Shown in pieces: positions 55,140 to 64,000 of a DNA stretch of 64,000 nt; position 1 is the stretch's first letter; every line of letters begins with the position of its first letter. The notes under the pieces were generated by a model. The model was given only the letters and a program-made list of their open reading frames with translations. It was not told the origin of the DNA and ran no database searches. Source of the stretch: Adiantum capillus-veneris (Eukaryota; Streptophyta; Polypodiopsida; Polypodiales; Pteridaceae); the NCBI GenBank assembly GCA_014529385.2, contig CM043948.1:78807291-78871290 (forward strand). The letters run 5' to 3'. Position numbers and translations under genes: made by a program.

Positions 55140-57793
55140 TGAGGCGGTCCGGGGCGGGCAACAAGAGAGGCGACCTCTAAACACCCCTCAAGGCTCCCGT
55201 GATGCTCAATTGGGGCTGGGGCAACCACAAGCACAACAAAACAACAAACCCACAGCCAAACCCAAACAAGATAGGCGCACCACCTAGTTATGGTATGCGA
55301 ACTAGGACACAAGAGAGATTTTGGTACAACCAAGAAGATGCACCACACAACACACACAAGCAACCTCACACCAAGACACACACAAAATGGACCAGAGAGA
55401 GCTAGAGCAAAGGGAAGAGAGAGAGAAAAGGATCTTGCATAATACCTTATTTGTGACTTGCAAATGGAGATGGTTTGTTCTGATGCTATCGTAGAGCTTG
55501 TACAAAAACTCACTCAATGCTTAGTAATTGCTAATCATTGCCAAAACACACACACACACTGTCTTAGGGTGTGGGAGACCTCTCACCACAATACCCTCTT
55601 ACAATGGACACAAAACTGGCAATGAAAAACACACTAAAACACTTTCTAAAATCAAGATCAACCGATAAAAAACTCAAATACACAAGTCACCTTGAATTCA
55701 CCAAACCGTATTGCACAAATGGAAGGATGAAGATTCGAACGTCGAATCACGCCTTTGATGAACCAAACCTCAATTTATGGATGATGAAGGAGCATATACA
55801 ATAGTGGTTTTGAGATTTGAGGAACTCACGCTCTCTCACTTGCAATGTGTAGCTTGAAGGCTTCTCTCACACCAAGAGTGAAGCTCACAAGTGGTTGCTA
55901 CACCTAAGTCTCTCCTCACGCATAGAGTGGTGGGGTGCTATGTGAGATGTTGGAGGTTGTTTTACAAGAAGGAGAGGGGCCTATTTATAGGTTGGAGACC
56001 CCTCATAAAGATTATTGGAAATCCTAATTTACAAGCTAACAAATCAGGATTATGATTTTTTTGAATATCAAAACATTGCGAGCCTTCTTTGTCTGCTTGA
56101 GTCATGGGTGTGGGCTCAAAAGAGAGCATTATTGATTGTAGATAAGGTGAAAGTAAGTAAGGGGAGAGAGAGAGAGAGAGAGAGAGAGAGTTACTATACA
56201 CATTTCTTGAGGTAAGGTGTCTTTTATGGTTAGGTTAATGTTATTTTGTGTTAGTATGTTAGTCATTAGTAATCACTAGAAAGTTAATGTTACATTTATA
56301 ATGGGTAGAATGAGGCGGATGGTTGAAGTAAGATGGTTGAATGAAGTGAGCAAATCCTTGTGATGGTGAAGCTTGAAGAAGTTTTGGACTTACTTGTGTA
56401 GGTTCCCAAAATGACTATCGATCTTCTTCTTTGTCTTCCCATCTTTACGCCACCGCCGCCTAGGTTGATTATCGTGATGAAAATGGTAATTCCGTTGATG
56501 AGATCTCTTGATTTACAGAGGTTAAGCATGGTACACATACTGAATTTATGTATATATATAAGGGTTAAGATGGAATTGTACTTTGGAGATAATAGAGAGA
56601 GGCATAGAGATGGTGTATGTACATGTGGAGCTCATATGAGAGCTATGGAAGTAAGTGGGGAGGTTATGGGTGAAGAAGGTGAGGAAAACCATTGAAGGTG
56701 TAGGTTTAAGTGAGGGATTGAGAGGAATGTGTGTATGTGTAGAAGTGTGCAAAGAGGTGAGAGAAGACTATGGGCTACTTGTGAGAAAAGTGGGCAGACT
56801 GGGGTCCACTCAAAAAATCATATCTCATTGCTGGTAGCTTAAAAAATCATGACAAAATTTGAGGTGATTGTTCAGAGCGTGTGCTACATTTTCTCTTTTA
56901 AGCATCGCTCCAAATTCGGAGTGGAGATGGATATTAAAAATCCCACCAAAAGACCTGGGTTTTCTTCACAAAAAGTCTTCAGTGGCCCCCTCCTTTGTTG
57001 AATTTGTAGAATGCATCCAAGAGTGAGCCCCTCCTTTGTCATATCATAATACAAAGCATCCAAGTTGCCGTTGACACATGCATGGAGGAGGATTATTGGT
57101 GAATAAAGAAATATAGACATGGTGGGACTAGTGTATGGACTATTCATGGACTTTAGCTCAATGAGCACATGGTGTTAGAATAATGACTAAAAATAATAAT
57201 AAAAATATGGAGGAGTTATGGATATGGAAAGATATTGGAATCATATGATATGGTCCCTCTTTGAATTATTTTGGGTGAAAGAGGAAAAGGTATGCAAGTA
57301 AATAATATAATAAACGTGACCAATGAGTAGAAATCAATTTTTTGTTTTCACAAGGGTGAGGGTGAAAATGTGGGAGTGATTTGTATAAAGGAAAAATATA
57401 AAGTTAGAGTATGTACATATTGGCAAAAAATATACTTATGGTGTAAGAGGATGAAAGAAGGTGTACATAGGTTTAATAAAACACACACCTAAGTAGAAAT
57501 ATTTAAATAAAATACCAAAATAATTATAAAAAATCCCTATATTTAGGCCATATATACAATGAAATATTTACACACAAAGAGGCCATAATATACTTTTATT
57601 TTTTTATTTTTTTGGCTCAACTAGCCCAGTGACTAGCTAATTGAGGGTTTTTTTAGAAAATATGGGAAAAGTCCCCTAACTCACACACGCCTATGTACAA
57701 TGAAAAGGTAAGAATAGACACAGTGTTTAGGTGATTTTGGTAGGGTGGGATAACTCACTATGGAAATTACGGAGAGCCGAAAAACGGCTATCA
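55140..57793 (-). repeat. Z LTR 3 (2654 bp), right end, most divergent
   Basis: Same ends as the other LTRs. It has many private substitutions, a ~36-bp insertion near 56690 and a ~13-bp insertion near 56330. It is the 5' LTR of copy B and is flanked on the right by CTGC. Confidence 0.93.
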
Positions 57794-59231
57794 CTGCTTC
57801 TCTTTGTTCAGGCTCTATCTCTATTGTGGCTTTATCTGCTGGTGACGGTGGTGGGCTTGGCATGGGGTGATCATGCTGTTCTGAAGCAGGTGAAGAAGGT
57901 TTGGGAGACATATCACCTTGTTCATGCGAGGCTTATCCTTGTGCGGTCGCTTCCTCTGCTTGTTTTTGCTGCTCCGCCGCCTCTTTAGCTTTTCGTTTTG
58001 CTTCTTGGGCTTCTTTCAGCTTCAAAGCTTCTACCTCTTGATACATTTTTTCCAATAATTTTGTGGGGTCTTCGGCCTCTTTCCTAGTATGGTGATTTGT
58101 TCTTGGCCCTTTGACGTTCATAGGTACCCACTTTGCAGGGTCCTTGCCTTGAGCTTGGTGGCTATGTTCATAAGAGTGCTTCTCTCTCTCAAATCGTGTC
58201 TGCTTCTACTGTGGCTCCTCATGATGTGCTGCCACCGCTTTTCTTTTCATCTCTTCCCTTCGTGCTCTTTTTTCCTCATTATCGAAGCTTTCACTTCTAT
58301 GCCGTTCTGGCGAGCTCTAAACAGACTCTTCACCAGACTTGTATGTTCTCTTGGTAGATCTTGTGGCTCGAGGGGATGGTTGTGCTAACACATTCCTAGT
58401 GTTCTGATCTGGGAAGGCGGCAAGTTGTCGGCCATGTCGATAGCATGGTAGGCAATTCTAGTTAGAACCTCTGATGCTCCTAGATAAGTTATTTTTCCTT
58501 CTTTCTTTGTCCCCTTCAATGTGGACAACACGTACTGTGTGTGGTCTATAGGTTGCCTGATTGTTGACTTGAGAACTTGTGTAATTGTGGTGGCAACCAC
58601 ATCATTGGGTGTAGTATACCTTGGCGGTCTCTTGACGAGGAAGTGGAAGTGTTGGTGGTACAGTCTTGCAGGTTTTTCTACTTGTTTCTGGATGAGATCG
58701 ATAAGTGTTGCAGCGACGGTTTCCTTGGTGAAGGTTCCTTCCTTGGTGAAGGTTCTTGCCATCTTTCTATCTCTTGCCCTCATTATCATTCCTTTTGTTG
58801 GTAGTTGGAGAGCTTTTGCCACTATCTCTTTGGTAATCACCACTTCGACTTGTTCCCTTGCTGGTCAAAGATTTGGGTAGTTCCATCTTCTTTGATCGTG
58901 GACAAGAGCTCGTAAGCTTTTTGGAAATCCACTCCACATGGCTCTTGGTCGTAAAAATCTTTGAGCCCTAGCCTTGAGGTTGCTTCTTTGGTCTTGGGCT
59001 TTGTGTGACATCATATACTTCTTTTGGTAGAAGTTGTAGTTCTACATGATGTCCTTCTTCGCTTTTGAATCTGCCTGTGAACACTGTGGTGTTGTTCTCT
59101 TCCAACTGTTCTCTTGATAGATAGGTCGCTTTGCCATTTTTGACTGAACTGGGGTCCAATTGGTATGGTGGTAGCTCTTGCAGCTTCTCTTTTTGTGAGA
59201 GCTTCTTCTTGGCTTTCTTTGCAGCTTGCAT
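57794..59231 (-). pseudogene. Y: gag-like ORF, upstream part
   Basis: Minus-strand coding blocks: a Lys-rich start (59231, MQAAKKAKKKLSQKEKLQEL), a globular region (58843-58385) with VITKEIVAKALQLPTKGM that resembles plant transposon or Gag-type proteins, then a charged segment (58121-57933) with long Glu/Lys/Ala helices, then a Pro/Ser-rich end (57911). Frames change at least three times. The last codons (EQREA) join in frame with 38237 (AESAQQ) when Z and one CTGC are removed. Start and family are uncertain. Confidence 0.5.
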
Positions 59232-59417
59232 GGCTCCTTTTAAGTGAATAGAGTATCAAAGTTAGCAAATTTGGCAGATTCTTCTCTGAAATGTCCTTCA
59301 GTCTCAAATGCTGACAAATTGAGTCCAATTTGCTTCAAATCAATTTTTGAACATGCATAGATGCATAAAAATGTAAAGGTCAAATTCATGAAGTCAAAAC
59401 AAAAAATTGCAACAAAA

Positions 59418-59439
59418 GTAAATAATCACGATTATTTAC
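59418..59439. repeat. Palindrome copy 1
   Basis: GTAAATAATC/A/CGATTATTTAC: a 22-bp palindrome with one imperfect central position. Confidence 0.8.
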
Positions 59440-59712
59440 AGTTGAGTAATTTTTTCAATTTTTTGGAAATTTGACATTATAGGCTTGAAGTATATACCAA
59501 ATACATACTTTGAGTGAAATATAGGCTCATTTGAGTGCACAAGGTGAAAATGGTGCCAGATTTAGACTTTAGGTCTCTAAAATAGTAGATTTAAAGGAAT
59601 TTTGAGATTTTGAGCTCCAAAGTTTTTCAAACTTGGTTAGTGGGATTCGGACATCATGTACTTTGGTCCCATGATGGCAAAATTACAAATTTCCCCCCAT
59701 CTTGGCCAAAAA

Positions 59713-59734
59713 GTAAATAATCATGATTATTAAC
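59713..59734. repeat. Palindrome copy 2
   Basis: A 22-bp near-palindrome centred on CATG, 295 bp after copy 1, with one arm mismatch. Confidence 0.75.
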
Positions 59735-59995
59735 TTTTTCATCAAAATGAACATTTTTTGGTACAACTTGGTTCTAGACATGGTATAGACCCTGTGTATG
59801 TGATATGAAGTGATTTGGATTAAAAAATGTGGCTCATAACTCAAAAATTGGATTGCAAGGACTTCTTTCCGTTTTTTTGGCAATTTCCCAAGTTATAGTT
59901 AATCATTTTGGCTCATACTTGAATTGGGATGTAATAGGTGTGTACAAGTTATAGGTGAGGTGATGATACAATTTTCAAGCCAAAATATTGCAAAA

Positions 59996-60017
59996 GTAAA
60001 TAATCGCGATTATTTAC
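59996..60017. repeat. Palindrome copy 3 (perfect)
   Basis: A perfect 22-bp palindrome: GTAAATAATCG followed by its reverse complement, 283 bp after copy 2. Confidence 0.85.
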
Positions 60018-61446
60018 AGCAATCAACATTTTCTTGCAAAACTTGGAAATTTTAACCTAAACACATTCTATACACCTAAAACAAGTCCTAAATTGAATTT
60101 GGTAAAGTTTGTTCTTGCCGACATCACTTTGTGCTTTGTCGATTCTGAAATCATCGATTTTTGTGACTACATGGTCTATAGTGTTGGCTAGTCACTTTTG
60201 AGGCTATGGACTTGTCCGCAACATAGTCATGAAGCAACTCATCCAACTTTGGCCTATTTGGAGTCAGTTTGACCTCATATGTCGAACTTGATGCTTTGTA
60301 GCCTTCGAGCCGTTTTCTGCGTTTCGAGAGCTTGGCTTGTTGATTTTATGAAACCAATCATATACATTGTGTATGGACCTCGTCTGCAAGCTGCCTGTGG
60401 AGTCAAAATGCAATTCTCGCATCTGCCAAAAACCTAGCTTTTCTACTTGGGACCCCCTCGAATGGTCAACTATTGCTATAGAAGTGTTCTATTATGTTGG
60501 GTATGCTACAGTTCAAATCTCATTCGATTTGGTTGAGCTGACAGGTCGCTATGGTCGATTTTTGGTCGTAGGTTTTCGTGCACTGCTCGGATTTTAGGGT
60601 TTTTTCCAGTGGTTTAGACTGACTACCGCCCGTACAAAATGGATCATTGATAAGTATAGAAATTACCCTTCATGTCTCGTGTGAGACGACGCTGAAAATA
60701 GGTGACTGTGGACTCCGGAAAATACACGCGAGAAGGAGCTCTCTCTCCAAAGGCAATAAGTGAAAATGAGGTGATTTTAGCCTACCTTGGGTATCTATAC
60801 CCGGACTTCCCGAACCATTTTTCCCCAAATTCCCTTGTTAGTCCTACTAGGCCATGAAATCTATGTTAGACTCAAAAATTTCCCCAATCAGATTCCTGTA
60901 GCTCATTCTGCAAGAATTCTGCAAAAGTAGGTCTAGCCGCCTAATTTGGCCTTCCTGCTTCCATCTGTCGATTTCATTGAAATTTTTTGTGCTTGTCTAC
61001 CTTGTCTTTCTGATCACCACCGTGTCTTTAGTTTTTCTATTTGAGCTCCTTTGCTATTTATTATTAATTTTTTATCTATTTATTGGAAAAAATCAAAGAA
61101 AATAACAAAATGAGCTAAAAAAGCAAAGTAGAAATCCAATAATTAAGAAAATCCATTGAAAACACAGCTTTATAGTTTTTTGTTGGATTTCTCCATTTTT
61201 AAGTTTCAATATCAAGAAAAATGATGAAAAATAACCAAAAAAGACTATTGTTTGATGATTTTTTGATAGTATATACACTCATCGAGAAGATATCATTAGT
61301 TAAATTTCCCTTGTTTATGAATTATAAGGGCATTATTAGGTAATTTTGCAAAAAATCACACGTTAACATCAAACTTTTTTTCTCCCTCTTCAAAACATTG
61401 TCCTTAATTACTTAGTTCCCTCTTTGTTCCCTTCCACCCCTCCTAG

Positions 61447-62071
61447 ATGGCATACTCCGAACGACTGTGTGCATGGGTTGAACAATCGTGTCTATGCATA
61501 GCCTTGGTTGACTCTACCATGCTTTGAAGATCAATGCAGTTCAAACCAATATGCTCTGCAAGAGTTGGGTCTTGAGTAATTAATTCAAGGGTTTTTGATA
61601 TCGTGGCTTTCTAATGTTGTCTTCCAAAGAGAAAATCTTATAGCTTGTGTGCTCTCTGCTTGATTGTACCATCAGGATGATTTAGCACGCTGATTGCCTG
61701 AGCTGTTGGTATCACTTTTGGCTGTTGTGGATATTCTACCCGCCATTAATATCTTGGTTTGTCTTGGTCAGAATGGTGTGGTTGAGGTTTCTGAGACTTA
61801 ACTCTCCATTGCTTGATTGGTTTTCCAATTTGCGCAGGAGATAAGTGCTCCTTTTTCTTCCAAATCCATTTCTTGTTAGCTTCCTTATTCGGAGATTATC
61901 GTCTCTGTGGTTTGACCCTTGGAACCGTCTTTAGTATTGTTGATGATGTTTTGGGCACCCATATTTGAATCGCTTGTCCTTAAACTGTGCTTTTGGTACC
62001 CAAATTTTCCTGACTCCTTGCATGCTACTTGTAGAATTTTCTTGTTGATAGGATGGAGAAGATTGATTACT
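61447..62071 (-). pseudogene. Decayed coding tail downstream of the protease
   Basis: Minus-strand frames with several stops continue from the protease: Lys/Trp-rich phrases such as KKWIWKKKEHLSPAQIGKP and KQWRVKSQKPQPHH, then ISVLNHPDGTIKQRAHKL, then ITQDPTLAEHIGLNCIDLQS. The codon pattern looks protein-derived, but no family was recognised. Confidence 0.35.
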
Positions 62072-62541
62072 TCATGGTTTGCTTTGCTGGTAATTGCCTT
62101 TCCGTTCCTCCTTGCTTGGTGCAATTGGAACAATGAGTTGCCCGCCTTTAGGCGATAGCTTGAGCTGATTCGTATCCCAATCTGGCACTACCTTGTACGT
62201 CCACATCCATGAGATTGCCAGAATCATTGTCTCATTCATGTATTCATCTGGTAAGCATACAAACTGATGAGGGCATGAACATCCATGTACTATCATATTT
62301 AAGTTTACTACTCCCAATGTTGGTGTTGGGTTCTTGTTGCATTCTTTGATAGTCGCTATTCCTAACGTCAAAGATTGAATTGTTTCCTTCTTGTAGGTGG
62401 AATAACTGACTTCATTTACTCAGCTCCTATGTCGACCAATGCATTTGTGCTATGGTTGTTGAGCTGCACTTTGATGCGAAGGTCCATTCCATCTAACCAT
62501 TCATCATTTGTTGATACTGCATCTTTAGGAAATTCCCATTG
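62072..62541 (-). pseudogene. Retropepsin-like protease downstream of integrase
   Basis: From the integrase stop (TGA, 62542-62544) the same frame continues to LRIKVQLNNHSTNALVDIGAE, a retropepsin active-site region (D-I-G-A, where D-S/T-G is usual). A TAA and a frame change follow. The next frame (62371-62072) has HQFVCLPDEY and ILAISWMWTYKVVPDWDT, matching the conserved C-terminal part of retroelement proteases (ILGISWM-type). It is unusual for a protease to follow integrase; see findings. Confidence 0.65.
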
Positions 62542-63384
62542 TCAGTCATCTATTTCCAGAGTGTTGATGTGAATAGATATCTGTTGATTCTTGAGAGCAG
62601 CTTTTCTTTTGAGTACCCAAAGCTGAGCTTCTTCTTGGGCTTCATCAATCACCTGATGTCGTTTCATCTTCCTTTCCTTAGCTGCATGCATTCTTTCTAG
62701 CAATTCATTGGTTAGTGGCAAATTGTACTTCTTTAAACAACATCCACTAATCCAATTAGCTATTGGTTCAGCATAGAGGGTGGATAACTTAACTGCTCCA
62801 CTTGGAGATGCATCTTCAATGGTAAATGGTCCGTTTCTCTTTTTCTTAAACTTGGGAATGTTTTGCTTAAGGGCATTTAAATTTGTTTTGAATGAAACTC
62901 GATAAACCCATAGAGCTACATGGAGAATCATTTCCCAGTCTGTCCTTCTTGAACTAACCTGCACTTTAGTCAATACCGAGCTAAGAATTTTATTCGTATG
63001 CTCAGCTTGTCGGTTTGCTTGTGGATGATAGGGAGCTGATTTGTTATGGATGACCATAAAGTCATTAAGCAGATACTTGATTACCTCATTAAGGAAATGA
63101 GTTCCCCTATCACTAACACTTTCTATTGGCAGTCCATATCTTGTGAACACATACTCATATAAGAATGAGGCAGTGGTTCTGGCATCATTCTTTTGAGTTG
63201 CTTTAGCCTCGGCCCACTTAGTCAAATAGTCTGCAGCTACAATGATATATTGATCTTGGGCTCTATAAGCAGGTGGCTGTATTGGCCCAACAAAATCTAT
63301 ACCCCATTTTGCAAAAGCTCTAGCCCCCATCATTGGTCTTAACAGCATGCTATCTATACGTGTTGCCATTTTGCTCGTTGACAA
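62542..63384 (-). pseudogene. Ty3/gypsy integrase core and C-terminus
   Basis: 280 codons open. Catalytic D30 (WGIDFVGP), D92 (SVSDRGTHF) and E128 (NRQAEHTNK) have DD35E spacing. After YRVSFKTNLN some tens of residues normally present are missing, and the C-terminal RNGPFTIEDASPSGAVKL block follows. A basic/acidic tail (KERKMKRHQVIDEAQEEAQL) ends at a TGA. It starts after a frameshift from the HHCC module (63354-63384 overlap). It would join element DNA to the host chromosome. The element is decayed and runs off the right edge of the window upstream. Confidence 0.85.
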
Positions 63385-63992
63385 GCATCATACCTTCGAA
63401 CATATTCTTTGGCATCTGTAAAAAGTTTTGGCCACCATATGCTTGCCATTAAAATTGCTCTTGCAGTGGTCTCACTAGAAAAGTGACCTCTAGCTAATCC
63501 AGCATGTGCTTGTTCTATAATTGGAGTATATTCATCTTCATTTGCACAAAGACGCAAATGTTGATCCTTACCTCTCCGATACAATTGGTTTTTAATAAGA
63601 GCATAGTCTCTTGCTTTAGTTTCAATTGCTCTTTGACAACATTTACTCATATCCTCAGGAAATGTTTGGCTTGATAAGTAAGTAACTAGAGAGTTACTCC
63701 ACTTAGGAACATGTGACATTTGGAACAATGTTACATGAGGTATGGGTGTCTATTTTTGACGTTGAGGACAATCCTTTGCAAAAGAGCAAACATCACTCCT
63801 CATAGTTGGCCAAAAGACTCCAAGTCTCAAGATTCGTCGCATAGTTTGGTCTTTCACAAAGTGAAGTCCTACTATGGTAATATGTGCTTGACTTAGGTAT
63901 TGGGTTTTATCTTCAAGATTAATGCATAAGAGCAATATTCTATCTCGGTTTCTTTTGTATAACCTACCAGCTAGTAATTGATACATAGACAA
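63354..63992 (-). pseudogene. Two consecutive HHCC-like integrase N-terminal modules
   Basis: Two blocks share one frame, separated by a TAG (63750-63752). The first (63992-63753) has LYKRNRDRILLLC, AHITIVGLHF and RRILRLGVFWPTMRSD, ending in a degenerate Cys pair. The second (63728-63354) has QLYRRGKDQHLRLC, AHAGLARGHFSSETTARAIL and YVRRYDACQR. Both resemble the H-x-H...C-x2-C zinc-binding region of Ty3 integrases. The second leads into the integrase core through a frameshift. A tandem duplicate of this module is not usual in the family. Confidence 0.7.
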
Positions 63993-64000
63993 TTGCTCAA

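Larger units (their letters stand above)
38238..57793 (-). mobile_element. Z: tandem Ty3/gypsy array, LTR-internal-LTR-internal-LTR
   Basis: Three direct LTRs (38238-40878, 46698-49319, 55140-57793) separate two nearly identical internal regions (40879-46697 and 49320-55139), all with genes on the minus strand. Only the outer edges carry a target duplication: CTGC at 38234-38237 and 57794-57797 (5 bp if the terminal T is shared). The array is therefore one insertion that later gained a second internal region plus LTR, most simply by unequal exchange between LTRs. Dual RNase H domains place it near the Tat lineage. It sits inside ORF Y. Confidence 0.92.
59232..61446. other. AT-rich non-coding region with regularly spaced palindromes
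   Basis: No gene was recognised. Three palindromes (separate entries) lie in a loosely repeated ~290-bp context. The rest, including A/T-rich 61000-61380, shows nothing specific. It may be the leader or LTR of ORF Y, but no LTR pair was found. Confidence 0.4.

Overview
The window looks like repeat-dense nuclear DNA from a land plant. It holds Ty1/copia and Ty3/gypsy elements whose primer-binding sites match plant-type initiator tRNA-Met, a Ty3/gypsy element with two RNase H domains (a Tat-lineage trait known mainly from plants), many tandem repeats, and no complete host gene. I could not assign a genus. No rRNA, tRNA, CRISPR array or bacterial-style operon was seen.

Layout. 1-5.5 kb: a 43-bp minisatellite, then a ~171-bp tandem array lying in the leader of a minus-strand retroelement end (tRNA-iMet site and a ~142-bp LTR), then a ~50-bp degenerate repeat array and a Ty3 LTR fragment. 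6.8-20 kb: remnants of a minus-strand host-like gene with a protein-kinase-like catalytic loop, split by Ty3 element G1 (7977-19414, 5-bp target duplication ATGTG). The right LTR of G1 is itself split by a copia element, C1 (13581-19294, target duplication CTATA). 20-33 kb: non-coding DNA with local tandem duplications, a large imperfect segmental duplication (23.5-26.3 and 26.9-29.5 kb) carrying long G runs, microsatellites, a candidate 288-bp MITE and a 265-bp tandem duplication. 33.2-36 kb: G2, an internally deleted relative of G1 with intact ends (AAGCT duplication).

36-59 kb: a minus-strand gag-like, coiled-coil-rich ORF (Y) is split by a 19.6-kb tandem Ty3 array, Z: LTR-internal-LTR-internal-LTR (38238-57793). 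The array has one outer target duplication, and removing it puts the Y reading frame back in register. Both Z internal regions code on the minus strand for Gag, protease, reverse transcriptase, RNase H, a second (archaeal-like) RNase H and a DD35E integrase. They share most of their inactivating mutations, so the second copy probably arose by DNA duplication after the element had decayed. Each Z leader has a 502-nt segment bounded by consensus-like splice sites that encloses two small ORFs related to each other at protein level; this is the most novel-looking feature here.

59-64 kb: AT-rich sequence with three regularly spaced ~22-bp palindromes, then a decayed minus-strand retroelement in which a retropepsin-like domain lies downstream of the integrase, preceded by two HHCC-like modules. 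That order is unusual for Ty3/gypsy and may be real or a fusion of fragments. Overall the window is a stack of nested insertions: Y was hit by Z, a host-like gene was hit by G1, and G1 was hit by C1. All pairwise differences quoted were counted by eye.
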